Origin: Rhizobium lusitanum
GTDB taxonomy: Bacteria; Pseudomonadota; Alphaproteobacteria; Rhizobiales; Rhizobiaceae
Reading direction: 5' to 3'
Length of the DNA: 64,000 nucleotides
Assembly (NCBI RefSeq): GCF_014189535.1
Contig: NZ_CP050308.1
Location: 744,001 to 808,000, forward strand
Shown: piece after piece, positions 10,485-18,441 of the stretch
How positions within the stretch are numbered: the stretch's first letter is position 1
Layout: each line of letters starts with the position of its first letter
Translations under genes and position numbers: made by a program
Notes under the pieces: generated by a model
Told to the model about the DNA's origin: nothing
What the model saw: only the letters and a program-made list of their open reading frames with translations
Database searches by the model: none

Positions 10485-11399
10485 CTATTCCGCGGCGATC
10501 GGACTGCGCATGCCTTCGACGTCCCGGAGCGGCGACAGGCCGTAAAGGCGACTATATTCGCGGCTGAACTGCGACGGGCTCTGATAGCCGACGCGATGAC
10601 CGGCGGAGCCGACATCGAGCTGCTCCACGATCATCAGCCGCCGTGCCTCATGCAGACGGAGCTGCTTCTGGTACTGTATCGGCGTCATGGCCGTGACAGC
10701 TTTGAAATGATGATGCAGCGAGGAAACGCTCATGCCGGCGCGCTCGGCCAGCTCCTCGATGCGCAGCGGCTGGGCGAAATTGCCGCGAATCCACGCGATG
10801 GCGCGCGCCACCCTGTTGCTCTGGCTCTCGGCCATGGCAACCTGTAGCAACCGGGGTCCATTCGGGCCGGTCAGCAGGCGATAGAGGATTTCCTGCTCGA
10901 TCAGCGGCGCCATGGCCGGAATATCCTCCGGCCGGTCGAGCAATCGGAGCAGCCGCAACGAAGCGTCGAGCAGCTCTGGCGAGGCAGGATTGACCGCCAA
11001 CCCACGCACGGGTTCCGCCGTCATCGCCTCGCGCGGAATACTGACACGCGACAACAACTCCTTCAGCCGTTCGCTGTCGAGCGCCATGCCGAAACAAAGA
11101 TAGGGGGTTTCGCTGCCGACATTGGTGACCTGCGTCGATACTGGCAGATCGAGGGCGGTCAGAATATACTCGCCGACGCCGTAGTGGTATGTATCTGCAC
11201 CGACAGTCAACGTCTTGCGCCCCTGGACCACAACGGCAAAGCAGGGCCGGTAGGCCCCATGTTGCCAAACCGTCGCAGCCGATTGCCGATAGAGATTAAG
11301 GCCCTCTATCGGCGTACGATGCTCTCCTTCGCCAGGGGCGAAACGGGCAATGATGGAAGCGAGTTCCTGGTTTGGATTGAAAGGCAGGGTCATGCGCAA
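10485..11399 (-). CDS. AraC-family transcriptional regulator
   Basis: 304 residues: an N-terminal cupin-like AraC_N domain (PCFAVVVQGRKTLTVGADTYHYGVGEYILT) and a C-terminal double HTH (RIEELAERAGMSVSSLHHHFKAVTAMTPIQYQKQLRLHEARRLM, then VGYQSPSQFSREYSRLYG). The layout is that of the YqhC-like group, which typically controls a neighbouring aldehyde or alcohol reductase. It is divergent from the alcohol dehydrogenase gene across 197 bp, which makes that gene the likely target. A second in-frame Met at residue 3 is possible. Confidence 0.88.
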   Translation of the reverse strand: MRMTLPFNPNQELASIIARFAPGEGEHRTPIEGLNLYRQSAATVWQHGAYRPCFAVVVQGRKTLTVGADTYHYGVGEYILTALDLPVSTQVTNVGSETPYLCFGMALDSERLKELLSRVSIPREAMTAEPVRGLAVNPASPELLDASLRLLRLLDRPEDIPAMAPLIEQEILYRLLTGPNGPRLLQVAMAESQSNRVARAIAWIRGNFAQPLRIEELAERAGMSVSSLHHHFKAVTAMTPIQYQKQLRLHEARRLMIVEQLDVGSAGHRVGYQSPSQFSREYSRLYGLSPLRDVEGMRSPIAAE

Positions 11400-11596
11400 C
11401 CAATTGTTTTGAGGATTTGTCGAGATCTATCTAGGTCGTCGCCAGCCGTTTCGAAAGAGCGCCGCTCACCCAGATTCGGAGAATCGTACATAAAGCTTGC
11501 AGGATCGCTCTAACGCTGTCGCTCGCTTCTGATGCATATCAATCACCAGAATTTCGACCTACATCTAAAGCCAATCCTACCAAAAAGGAACTCCCC

Positions 11597-12640
11597 ATGG
11601 CTATTGCAAAGGGCTACGCCGCCACCGACGCGTCCAAGCCGCTCACCCCCTTCACCTTCGAACGCCGTGCTCCGAATGACGATGATGTCGCCATCTCCGT
11701 CAAATATTGCGGCGTCTGCCATTCCGACATCCACCAGGCCCGCAACGAATGGGGCGGCTCGAAGTATCCGATGGTACCCGGCCATGAAGTCGCCGGCATC
11801 GTGACCGCCGTCGGTTCGAAAGTGACCAAGTTCAAGGTCGGCGACCGCGTCGGCGTCGGCTGCTTCGTCGATTCCTGCACGACCTGCGCCACGCGCGACC
11901 TCGACTACGAACATTTTATGCCGGGCCTGGTCCAGACCTACAACGACGTCGAAGCCGACGGCAAGACGCCGACTTATGGCGGCTATTCCGACTCGATCGT
12001 CGTCAAGGAAGGCTATGTCCTCTCCTTCCCGGACAACATCCCGCTCGACGCAGGTGCACCGCTGCTGTGCGCCGGCATCACGCTCTACTCGCCGCTGCGC
12101 CACTGGAAGGCCGGCCCTGGCAAGAAGATCGCTGTTGTCGGCATGGGTGGCCTCGGCCACATGGGCGTCAAGCTGGCGCACGCCATGGGCGCCGACGTCA
12201 CGGTTCTCAGCCAGACGCTGTCGAAGAAGGAAGACGGCTTCAAGCTCGGCGCCGACCACTATTACGCCACCAGCGATGCCGAAACCTTCACCAAGCTCGC
12301 AGGCACCTTCGACCTGATCCTCAACACGGTCGGCACCGCCATCGACTGGAATGCCTACCTGAACCTGCTGAAGTATGACGGCAGCATGGTGCTGCTCGGC
12401 GTTCCGGAACATGCCGTTCCGGTCCATGCCTTCTCGCTGATCCCCGGCCGCCGCAGCCTCTCCGGCTCGATGATCGGCTCGATCAAGGAAACCCAGGAAA
12501 TGCTGGACTTCTGCGGCGAGCACAACATCGTCTCGGAAATCGAGCTGATCAACATCGACAAGATCAATGAAGCCTATGAGCGCGTTCTCAAGAGCGACGT
12601 CCGTTACCGCTTCGTCATCGATATCGCCTCGCTGGCATAA
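11597..12640 (+). CDS. Zinc-dependent alcohol/aldehyde reductase (YahK/CAD-like)
   Basis: 347-residue medium-chain dehydrogenase reducing aldehydes with NADPH. The catalytic zinc ligands are present: Cys38 in CGVCHSD, His63-Glu64 in PGHEVAG, and a later Cys in LLCAGIT. The Rossmann motif is [15 protein letters not shown]. Oddly, the structural-zinc lobe keeps only two of four cysteines ([14 protein letters not shown], residues 94-107; relatives have CxxCxxCx7C). Adjacent divergent AraC regulator suggests aldehyde-induced expression. Start supported by AAGGAACTCCCC before the ATG. Confidence 0.9.
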   Translation: MAIAKGYAATDASKPLTPFTFERRAPNDDDVAISVKYCGVCHSDIHQARNEWGGSKYPMVPGHEVAGIVTAVGSKVTKFKVGDRVGVGCFVDSCTTCATRDLDYEHFMPGLVQTYNDVEADGKTPTYGGYSDSIVVKEGYVLSFPDNIPLDAGAPLLCAGITLYSPLRHWKAGPGKKIAVVGMGGLGHMGVKLAHAMGADVTVLSQTLSKKEDGFKLGADHYYATSDAETFTKLAGTFDLILNTVGTAIDWNAYLNLLKYDGSMVLLGVPEHAVPVHAFSLIPGRRSLSGSMIGSIKETQEMLDFCGEHNIVSEIELINIDKINEAYERVLKSDVRYRFVIDIASLA

Positions 12641-12668
12641 GCCTCGCGTTGCAGGCCTTACAAGGAAA

Positions 12669-12694
12669 GGGCAGCCATCGCGGCTGCCCTTTTT
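12669..12694 (+). terminator. Rho-independent terminator of the alcohol dehydrogenase gene
   Basis: GGGCAGCC (12669-12676), five-base loop, GGCTGCCC (12682-12689), then TTTTT. It reaches the stop codon of the convergent oxidoreductase gene. Confidence 0.85.
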
Positions 12695-13956
12695 CATTCC
12701 TCGCGCATGGTTTCCCTTTGCGTGATCAGCCGGGCGCTGTGCTGGCGGCTGATATAGATCCACAGCCAGCTCCAGGCGACCGCGATGCGCCAGCGCGTGC
12801 CGATCAGGAAATAGATATGGGCAAGACCCCAGACCCACCAGGCGATGCCGCCCTTGAGCTTGATCCGGCCGAAATCGATGATCGCGGCACTCTTGCCGAT
12901 GGTGGCGAGACTTCCCTGATGCCGATAATGGAACGGTCCTGGAGCCGGTTGGCCCGATAGTTTGGCCCGGATCACCTTGGCAACGTAGGCGCCCTGCTGC
13001 TTGGCGGCCGGCGCGATGCCCGGCACGGGACTACCGTCCTCACGCGTGACCGCCGCCGTATCGCCGATGACGAAAATATCCGGCTGGCCCGGCGCTCGCA
13101 ATTCCTTGTCGACCACGACACGGCCGGCACGATCGGCGGGAATGTCAAGCCATTTCGCCGCCGGCGACGCCTGCACGCCAGCTGCCCAGACGATGGTACG
13201 GCATGGCACGAAGGTGTCCCCGATCGTCACGCCCTCGGCAGTGCATGAGGTAACGGGCTTGCCGAAGTGGATCTCGACACCCAGCCTTTCCAACGCCTTC
13301 TGGGCGTAGTCCGACAATTCCTCGACAAAACTTGCGAGCACGCGTGGGCCTGCTTCGACAAGGATGATCCTCGCCTTGCTGGTATCGATGTTGCGGAATT
13401 CCTTTGGCAGCGTTTTTCTGGCGAGCTCCGCGATGATGCCGGCAAGCTCGACCCCGGTCGGCCCGGCGCCAACGATGGCGAAGGTCAGGAGCGCCTCGCG
13501 AATGGCCGGATCTTTTTCCAGCTCGGCCTGCTCGAAGGCCAGAAGCACGCGGCGGCGAATGGTCGTCGCATCCTCAAGCGTCTTCAACCCCGGCGCCACT
13601 GGCTCCCATTCGTCATGGCCGAAATAGGCGTGGGTCGCCCCCGTCGCCAGCACCAGCGTATCATAGCCGATCGTATCGCCATTCTTCAGCGTGACCGTAT
13701 GCGCGCTGCTGTCGACATCCACGACTTCCGCCAACAGCGTCGTCACCTCCGGCCGGTCGCGGAAAAAGTTGCGGATCGGCCAGGCGATCTCGGATGTCGC
13801 GAGCAAGGTGGTCGCAACCTGATAGAGCAGCGGCTGGAACAGGTGATGGTTACGCCGGTCGATCAATGTTATGCGGACTGGCGCGCCCTTCAGATCGTTC
13901 GCAAGCTGCAATCCGCCGAAACCACCTCCGACGACAACGATATGACGATCCTGCAT
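12694..13956 (-). CDS. ndh: Type II NADH dehydrogenase-like FAD oxidoreductase
   Basis: 420 residues. Two dinucleotide folds are visible: FAD site HIVVVGGGFGGLQLANDL at the N-terminus and NADH site FAIVGAGPTGVELAGIIAELA near residue 165. A third FAD contact is FVIGDTAAV. The C-terminal WWVWGLAHIYFLIGTRWRIAVAWSWLW is an amphipathic/membrane-anchoring stretch typical of NDH-2, which passes electrons from NADH to ubiquinone without pumping protons. The start at 13956 (MQDRHIVVVGG) is chosen for homology; an ATG five codons upstream is possible. Confidence 0.88.
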   Translation of the reverse strand: MQDRHIVVVGGGFGGLQLANDLKGAPVRITLIDRRNHHLFQPLLYQVATTLLATSEIAWPIRNFFRDRPEVTTLLAEVVDVDSSAHTVTLKNGDTIGYDTLVLATGATHAYFGHDEWEPVAPGLKTLEDATTIRRRVLLAFEQAELEKDPAIREALLTFAIVGAGPTGVELAGIIAELARKTLPKEFRNIDTSKARIILVEAGPRVLASFVEELSDYAQKALERLGVEIHFGKPVTSCTAEGVTIGDTFVPCRTIVWAAGVQASPAAKWLDIPADRAGRVVVDKELRAPGQPDIFVIGDTAAVTREDGSPVPGIAPAAKQQGAYVAKVIRAKLSGQPAPGPFHYRHQGSLATIGKSAAIIDFGRIKLKGGIAWWVWGLAHIYFLIGTRWRIAVAWSWLWIYISRQHSARLITQRETMREE

Positions 13957-14076
13957 AACGACACCCCGCATCTATGACATCGCCGCAAACGTAGAGTTGA
14001 GGGCGACGGCCAGCAACTGCCTTTTATGCATGGCACCTGTGCGGGCGTGATTCTTACTGGGGGATAGAGAATGCCG

Positions 14077-14631
14077 TCATCGATTTCGCGCTCGCTGGAT
14101 CAGATCGAATGTCTCACGCACATTGGCGATGCCTAGAAATTTAGGGGTATTCGAAAGCGCGGGTGTCCAAAGACCGATACCGCCGCCACGGCGACCATAG
14201 CCGATCTGGACATCGTTTCCGAAGCTGATCGTACCCGTTCCATTGCCATTCTGATCCAGATCCAGGGTCTGCAACCGCTCCAGCGGTACGGTCAGAAGCT
14301 TGGAAAACCAGCCTTCGCGCAAGACCATGATACGCTGATCGCTGACCGCATATTGCGTCCTGGCGCGGACGAATGCATCCAGCACGAAGCGACCTATGAT
14401 GAGGTACAAGCCGATCAGGATGAAAGGCAGACCCCACAGCTTGAAAAACAACGGTGCATTGGCCTGGCGTGCAACCATACTTTCCCAAAAGATCGCAAAG
14501 CCACCCCACATCAGCGAAAATGGCACCAAAAGCAGGTCCTTCCTGCTAAACATAAGGCCTTGTTTCGGCCGGCCATGCCATAACAACTTCTCGCCGGGCA
14601 GAGCATAGTTCTGGATGTCCGCATTGCTCAT
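14077..14631 (-). CDS. Membrane protein with bacterial PH domain, uncharacterised
   Basis: 184 residues. After MSNADIQNYALPGEKLLWHGRPKQGL, the typical opening of bacterial PH-domain (bPH_2/YdbS-like) proteins, there are two membrane helices (about 33-50 and 63-85), then a PH-like beta region (TQYAVSDQRIMVLREGWFSKLLTVPLERLQTLDL). No enzymatic motif. The gene stands alone between two differently oriented neighbours; function unknown. Confidence 0.75.
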   Translation of the reverse strand: MSNADIQNYALPGEKLLWHGRPKQGLMFSRKDLLLVPFSLMWGGFAIFWESMVARQANAPLFFKLWGLPFILIGLYLIIGRFVLDAFVRARTQYAVSDQRIMVLREGWFSKLLTVPLERLQTLDLDQNGNGTGTISFGNDVQIGYGRRGGGIGLWTPALSNTPKFLGIANVRETFDLIQRARNR

Positions 14632-14723
14632 GACAAATTGCCTCTAAAGCACACACGCCATGACACCTTAGCTGAGAGAATTCGCTGAGATAATATGCAA
14701 AACCAGCCTGCGACTCTATGGAC

Positions 14724-15188
14724 CTATTGCGCATAGCCGACGGGAATGGAGGCGCCGCTTTTCAGCTCCTCCATCGAGATCGAGGCGGAAACGTCGAACA
14801 GTTCCACCTTGCGGACGATCTGTTTGTAGATGACGTCGTAATGCTCGACGCGAGGCAACACGATCTTCAGGATGTAGTCATAATTGCCCGTCAAACGATG
14901 CGCCTCGACGATCTCGGGAATATCGCCGATAACCTTGCGGAACTTTTCGATCCATTCGTCGGCATGATGCGCAGTCTTGATCAGCGCGTAGAGTGTCGTG
15001 GGCACACCCATCTTCTCGCGATCGAGCACGACGATGCGCCGGGCGATATGGCCGCTTTCCTCCAGCCGCTGGATGCGCCGCGAGCAGGCCGAGACCGACA
15101 ACGCTACGCGGTCGGCAAGATCCGTCACCGAGATGCCGGCATCGGCCTGCAAGAGATCGAGAATCTTCCGGTCGCGTTCGTCAAGCAT
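14724..15188 (-). CDS. Lrp/AsnC-family transcriptional regulator
   Basis: 154 residues: winged HTH (MLDERDRKILDLLQADAGISVTDLADRVALSVSACSRRIQRLE) and the RAM ligand domain (IVEAHRLTGNYDYILKIV). The ATG at 15188 is preferred over a TTG nine bases upstream since AAGGAG stands ten bases before the ATG and only one before the TTG. It is divergent from the amino-acid racemase gene across 159 bp, so it probably senses an amino acid and controls that gene. Confidence 0.9.
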   Translation of the reverse strand: MLDERDRKILDLLQADAGISVTDLADRVALSVSACSRRIQRLEESGHIARRIVVLDREKMGVPTTLYALIKTAHHADEWIEKFRKVIGDIPEIVEAHRLTGNYDYILKIVLPRVEHYDVIYKQIVRKVELFDVSASISMEELKSGASIPVGYAQ

Positions 15189-15347
15189 GCGTGGCAATCT
15201 CCTTGGCGACGCTGTATTTTTGCGTCATCCAACATAATGGCGCAAAAAACTGCAGAAGAAAACGGACTCGCGACAAAGATTGCAAACATAAGGCGGCTGA
15301 AATACCGCACTATTCCGTCATTCAGAACAATAACGGAGAGCAGCATT

Positions 15348-16067
15348 ATGCGCACCATCGGCCTGATCGGCGGCATGAGTTTCGAAAGTTCGGCGGTCTA
15401 TTACCGCATGATCAACGAGATGGTTCGTGGCAGACTGGGCGGTCTCGCCTCCGCCGAGGTGTTGATGTACTCCGTCAATTTCGAAGAGATCGTCAGCATG
15501 CAGAAGGCCGGACGCTGGGATGCCGCCGCAGCCCGTCTCGGCGATGTTGCACACCGCCTGCAGGCCGCCGGCGCTGAATGCGTGCTGATCTGCACCAACA
15601 CCATGCACCTGATCGCGCCGGAAGTTGCTGCCCGCATCTCCGTGCCGCTGCTCAACATCATCGACGAGACGGCCATCGCGCTGAAGGCGGCCGGCCGCGT
15701 CAAGCCGCTGTTGCTGGCTACCCGCTATACGATGGAGCATGGCTTCTACGCCGATCGTATGGCGCGTAACGGCATTTCCGTTATGGTGCCGAACGCCGAC
15801 GACCGCACGGTCACTCATGATATCATCTTCAGCGAACTCTGCGCCGGCATCGTCAGGCACGAGTCGCGCGAGGCACTGATAGAGATCATCGAACGCGCAA
15901 AAGCCGCAGGTGCCGATAGCGTCATCCTCGGCTGCACCGAGATCTGCCTGATCCTCGATCCGAACGGGCTTGCTTTGCCGGGCTTTGATTCCACCACGAT
16001 CCACGCGCAGGCCGCCGTCGATTTTACGCTCGGTGCCGAAAAGGCCAGCGACAGCCGCGCCGCGTAG
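15348..16067 (+). CDS. Aspartate/glutamate racemase-family protein
   Basis: 239-residue cofactor-independent racemase (YgeA/RacX type). Both catalytic cysteines are present in CTNTMH (about residue 83) and GCTEI (about 197), and the N-terminus is the usual TIGLIGGMSFESSAVYYR. CGGAGAG precedes the ATG. The partner Lrp-type regulator is divergent. It probably interconverts L- and D-amino acids; broad-specificity relatives prefer hydrophobic or basic amino acids rather than aspartate. Confidence 0.88.
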   Translation: MRTIGLIGGMSFESSAVYYRMINEMVRGRLGGLASAEVLMYSVNFEEIVSMQKAGRWDAAAARLGDVAHRLQAAGAECVLICTNTMHLIAPEVAARISVPLLNIIDETAIALKAAGRVKPLLLATRYTMEHGFYADRMARNGISVMVPNADDRTVTHDIIFSELCAGIVRHESREALIEIIERAKAAGADSVILGCTEICLILDPNGLALPGFDSTTIHAQAAVDFTLGAEKASDSRAA

Positions 16068-16103
16068 GTAAAATCGAATTTACTTGACTGAGTCCAACAA
16101 ACA

Positions 16104-16143
16104 ATGGACATCGTTTCCCATATTGCAGGGAGACGATGTCCAT
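16104..16143. promoter_or_regulatory. Long inverted repeat enclosing the ribosome site and start codon
   Basis: ATGGACATCGTTTCCC (16104-16119) and GGGAGACGATGTCCAT (16128-16143) match at 15 of 16 positions, the exception giving a G-U pair in RNA; eight-base loop. The 3' arm contains GGGAGA, the ribosome-binding sequence, and the first two bases of the ATG at 16142. It can act as a MarR operator in DNA or as a ribosome-hiding hairpin in the mRNA. Confidence 0.75.
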
Positions 16144-17071
16144 GTCTATTACCACGGAACTCGCGACCATAGACGCGGTCCGCGACTTCAACCGTTTTTA
16201 CACGAACTTCCTCGGCGTTCTGAACAAAGCCTATCTCGACAGCTCTTACACCTTGACCGACGCCCGTGTGCTGTTCGAGATCGGCTCCCATGGCGGCATC
16301 GCCGCCTCGACGCTCACCCGCGATCTGCATCTCGATCCCGCCTATCTCAGCCGCATCCTGAAGCGTTTCCGCGAAGACGGCTTGATCGAGACCAAGTCTG
16401 ATCCCAGTGATCTACGCAGCCAGATCATCACTGTCACCGACAAGGGAAAGGCGCAGTTCCTCGAATTTGTTCGCCGCTCCCGCGCCCAGCTCGCCGGGCA
16501 TTTCGACGCGCTTGCCCCCGGCGAGCCCGAGCGCATCGTCGAGGCGATGCGGACGATCCAGACCACGCTCGGATCGGACCGCCATACACCACCGCCCCTC
16601 GTCATCCGAACCCACCGTGCAGGCGACATTGGCTGGATCGTGCAAAGTCAGGCCCGCTTCTACACAGAGGAATTCGGCTGGGATGACCGTTTTGAAGGAC
16701 TGGTCGCGAAAGTTGGGGGCGAGTTCCTGTCAAGGTTCAACCCGGATAAGGAACGATGCTGGATCGCGGAGCGTGGCGGCCAGAATGTCGGCTCCGTCAT
16801 GATTACCGACGGTGGCGACGGCGTTGCGAAGCTCCGGCTTCTTTACATCGACAAGGCGGCGCGCGGTCTCGGCCTCGGCAAATTGCTGGTCGACGAATGC
16901 ATACGCTTCTCACGCGATGCCGGTTACCGGCAACTCTCGCTCTGGACCAACGACATCCTCGACGCCGCCCGGGCCATCTATATCAAGGCTGGCTTCCAGC
17001 TTGTCTCCGAGGAGAAGCACCGGATGTTCGGCCCGGAATTGAACGGCCAGACCTGGGTGCTGGACTTGTGA
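16142..17071 (+). CDS. MarR regulator-GNAT N-acetyltransferase fusion
   Basis: 309 residues. Residues about 1-140 are a MarR winged-helix domain (LTDARVLFEIGSHGGIAASTLTRDLHLDPAYLSRILKRFREDGLI). Residues about 155-305 are a GNAT domain with the acetyl-CoA loop (LRLLYIDKAARGLGLGKLLVDECIRFSRDAGY) and the C-terminal IYIKAGFQL. This two-domain type is known in proteobacteria, its acceptor substrate is generally unknown. The ATG at 16142 is preferred over the one at 16136 because GGGAGA lies eight bases before it. The surrounding inverted repeat suggests self-control. Confidence 0.88.
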   Translation: MSITTELATIDAVRDFNRFYTNFLGVLNKAYLDSSYTLTDARVLFEIGSHGGIAASTLTRDLHLDPAYLSRILKRFREDGLIETKSDPSDLRSQIITVTDKGKAQFLEFVRRSRAQLAGHFDALAPGEPERIVEAMRTIQTTLGSDRHTPPPLVIRTHRAGDIGWIVQSQARFYTEEFGWDDRFEGLVAKVGGEFLSRFNPDKERCWIAERGGQNVGSVMITDGGDGVAKLRLLYIDKAARGLGLGKLLVDECIRFSRDAGYRQLSLWTNDILDAARAIYIKAGFQLVSEEKHRMFGPELNGQTWVLDL

Positions 17072-17119
17072 CCTGTCATTGGCGTGCATGAATATGGACA
17101 GCCGCCAGATCGATCAATA

Positions 17120-17158
17120 ATGTCGATATAGCCTTGATTTGCATGGGGATATCGACAT
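17120..17158. promoter_or_regulatory. Inverted repeat before the GNAT gene
   Basis: ATGTCGATAT (17120-17129) and ATATCGACAT (17149-17158) are perfect 10-bp arms; GCC and GGG/GGGG inside extend the possible stem. The GGGGAT ribosome-binding sequence is within it and the ATG at 17161 follows immediately. The design echoes the repeat in front of the preceding MarR-GNAT gene, though the sequence differs. Confidence 0.6.
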
Positions 17159-17160
17159 CC

Positions 17161-17667
17161 ATGACCAGCACGACCGAGATACAGATACTGCCGATTGCCA
17201 ACGACCATATCGAGGGTTTTCATAAGGCACTCGATACCGTTGCGCGTGAGCGAAAATATCTATCCCTGCTGGAAGCATTTCCTCTGGAGGAAACACGTAG
17301 CTTCGTGCTCGGCATGATCAGGGACGGCAATCCGCAATTCGTCGCGCTGGACGGCGAAACGGTGGTCGGGTGGTGCGATATCAGCCGCCATTTTTTCCCT
17401 TCGCACGCCCATGGCGGCAAACTCGGCATGGGGATCATTCCCTCCTATCGCGGTCGAGGCCTGGGGCAGCGGCTGATAGAAGCCACACTGCAGGTGGCGC
17501 GCGATGCGGGCTTCGTGCGCGTGGAACTCAGCGTGCACGCCGACAATCCCCGTGCCATCGCCCTTTATGAAAGGGTCGGCTTTGTCCGGGAGGGCATATC
17601 GCGCAAATCCGCCTGCATAGACGGTCGCTATATCGACACCATCAACATGGCGATCCTCTACGAATAG
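17161..17667 (+). CDS. GNAT-family N-acetyltransferase
   Basis: 168 residues. The acetyl-CoA binding motif A is LGMGIIPSYRGRGLGQRLIEATLQVARDAGF and motif B is DNPRAIALYERVGFVREGISR, close to the RimJ/YhhY-like ribosomal or amino-acid acetyltransferases. The upstream ATG at 17143 would place the start inside a hairpin; 17161 is preferred since GGGGAT lies about eleven bases before. It follows the MarR-GNAT fusion in the same direction after 89 bp. Confidence 0.85.
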   Translation: MTSTTEIQILPIANDHIEGFHKALDTVARERKYLSLLEAFPLEETRSFVLGMIRDGNPQFVALDGETVVGWCDISRHFFPSHAHGGKLGMGIIPSYRGRGLGQRLIEATLQVARDAGFVRVELSVHADNPRAIALYERVGFVREGISRKSACIDGRYIDTINMAILYE

Positions 17668-17739
17668 ACCTGCCGGAGGTCACCGAAAACCGGGCGAACT
17701 CATCACGATTTTGTTGCGGCGCAAAATTCCGCTTGATTT

Positions 17740-17755
17740 GGAAACGATCATTTCC
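17740..17755. promoter_or_regulatory. Near-palindromic operator of the TetR gene
   Basis: GGAAACGATCATTTCC has symmetrical arms with one C/A mismatch pair around a central GATC, 12 bp before the TetR-family ATG at 17768. Probable self-operator, by position. Confidence 0.55.
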
Positions 17756-17767
17756 TAAAGAAGCCGC

Positions 17768-18385
17768 ATGACAACGGACTCACTGGACATTTCGCCGAAA
17801 CTCCGCGGCCGCCCACGGGAATTCGACATGGACGCAGCCCTCGACGAGGCGCTGCGCGTCTTTTCCGAGCGCGGCTATTACGCTGCGTCGATCAGCGAAT
17901 TGACCGAGGCCATGGGGCTGACGGCCGGCAGCGTCTATAAGGCGTTCGGGGACAAGCGCGGCGTCTTTCTCGCCACCTTCGACCGCTATCGTAAAGTGCG
18001 GCGCGGTCTCATGGAGGAGCGTCTCTCTGCTGCCCCCAACGGCTATGAAAAGCTGCGGGCACTCGTGACCTTCTATGCGGAGTCATCCTGCGGCGACATT
18101 GGCCGCAGAGGTTGCCTCGTCGTCGGTAGCGCGACCGAGTTGGCGCTCTTTGACGAGGAAGCTGCCAACCGCGTCGCCTTCGCTTTCGAAACTGACGAAC
18201 GGCATCTCGTCGACCTGATCCGCCTCGGACAGACGGACGGTTCGGTGCCGAACCATCTCGACGCGGAAAACACCGCCCGTACGATGCATTGCCTGATGAA
18301 AGGCATGCGCCTGATCGGTAAGACCGGCCGTACCCGAGAGCAGATGATCGCTGTCCTCGAGACCGCCATGACATTGCTGAACTGA
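17768..18385 (+). CDS. TetR/AcrR-family transcriptional regulator
   Basis: 205 residues. The HTH is AALDEALRVFSERGYYAASISELTEAMGLTAGSVYKAFGDKRGVFLATFDRY. The C-terminal half contains GCLVVGSATELA, the conserved region of the TetR_C_16/YcdC-like group that regulates efflux and oxidoreductase genes. It precedes the MFS transporter gene by 56 bp in the same direction, so the transporter is the likely target, with the palindrome upstream controlling both. Confidence 0.88.
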   Translation: MTTDSLDISPKLRGRPREFDMDAALDEALRVFSERGYYAASISELTEAMGLTAGSVYKAFGDKRGVFLATFDRYRKVRRGLMEERLSAAPNGYEKLRALVTFYAESSCGDIGRRGCLVVGSATELALFDEEAANRVAFAFETDERHLVDLIRLGQTDGSVPNHLDAENTARTMHCLMKGMRLIGKTGRTREQMIAVLETAMTLLN

Positions 18386-18441
18386 CTTCTCGCTAAAATG
18401 CGGGGGAGATTGCGTCCCCCAACCGCATCAAGGATCAAGAC

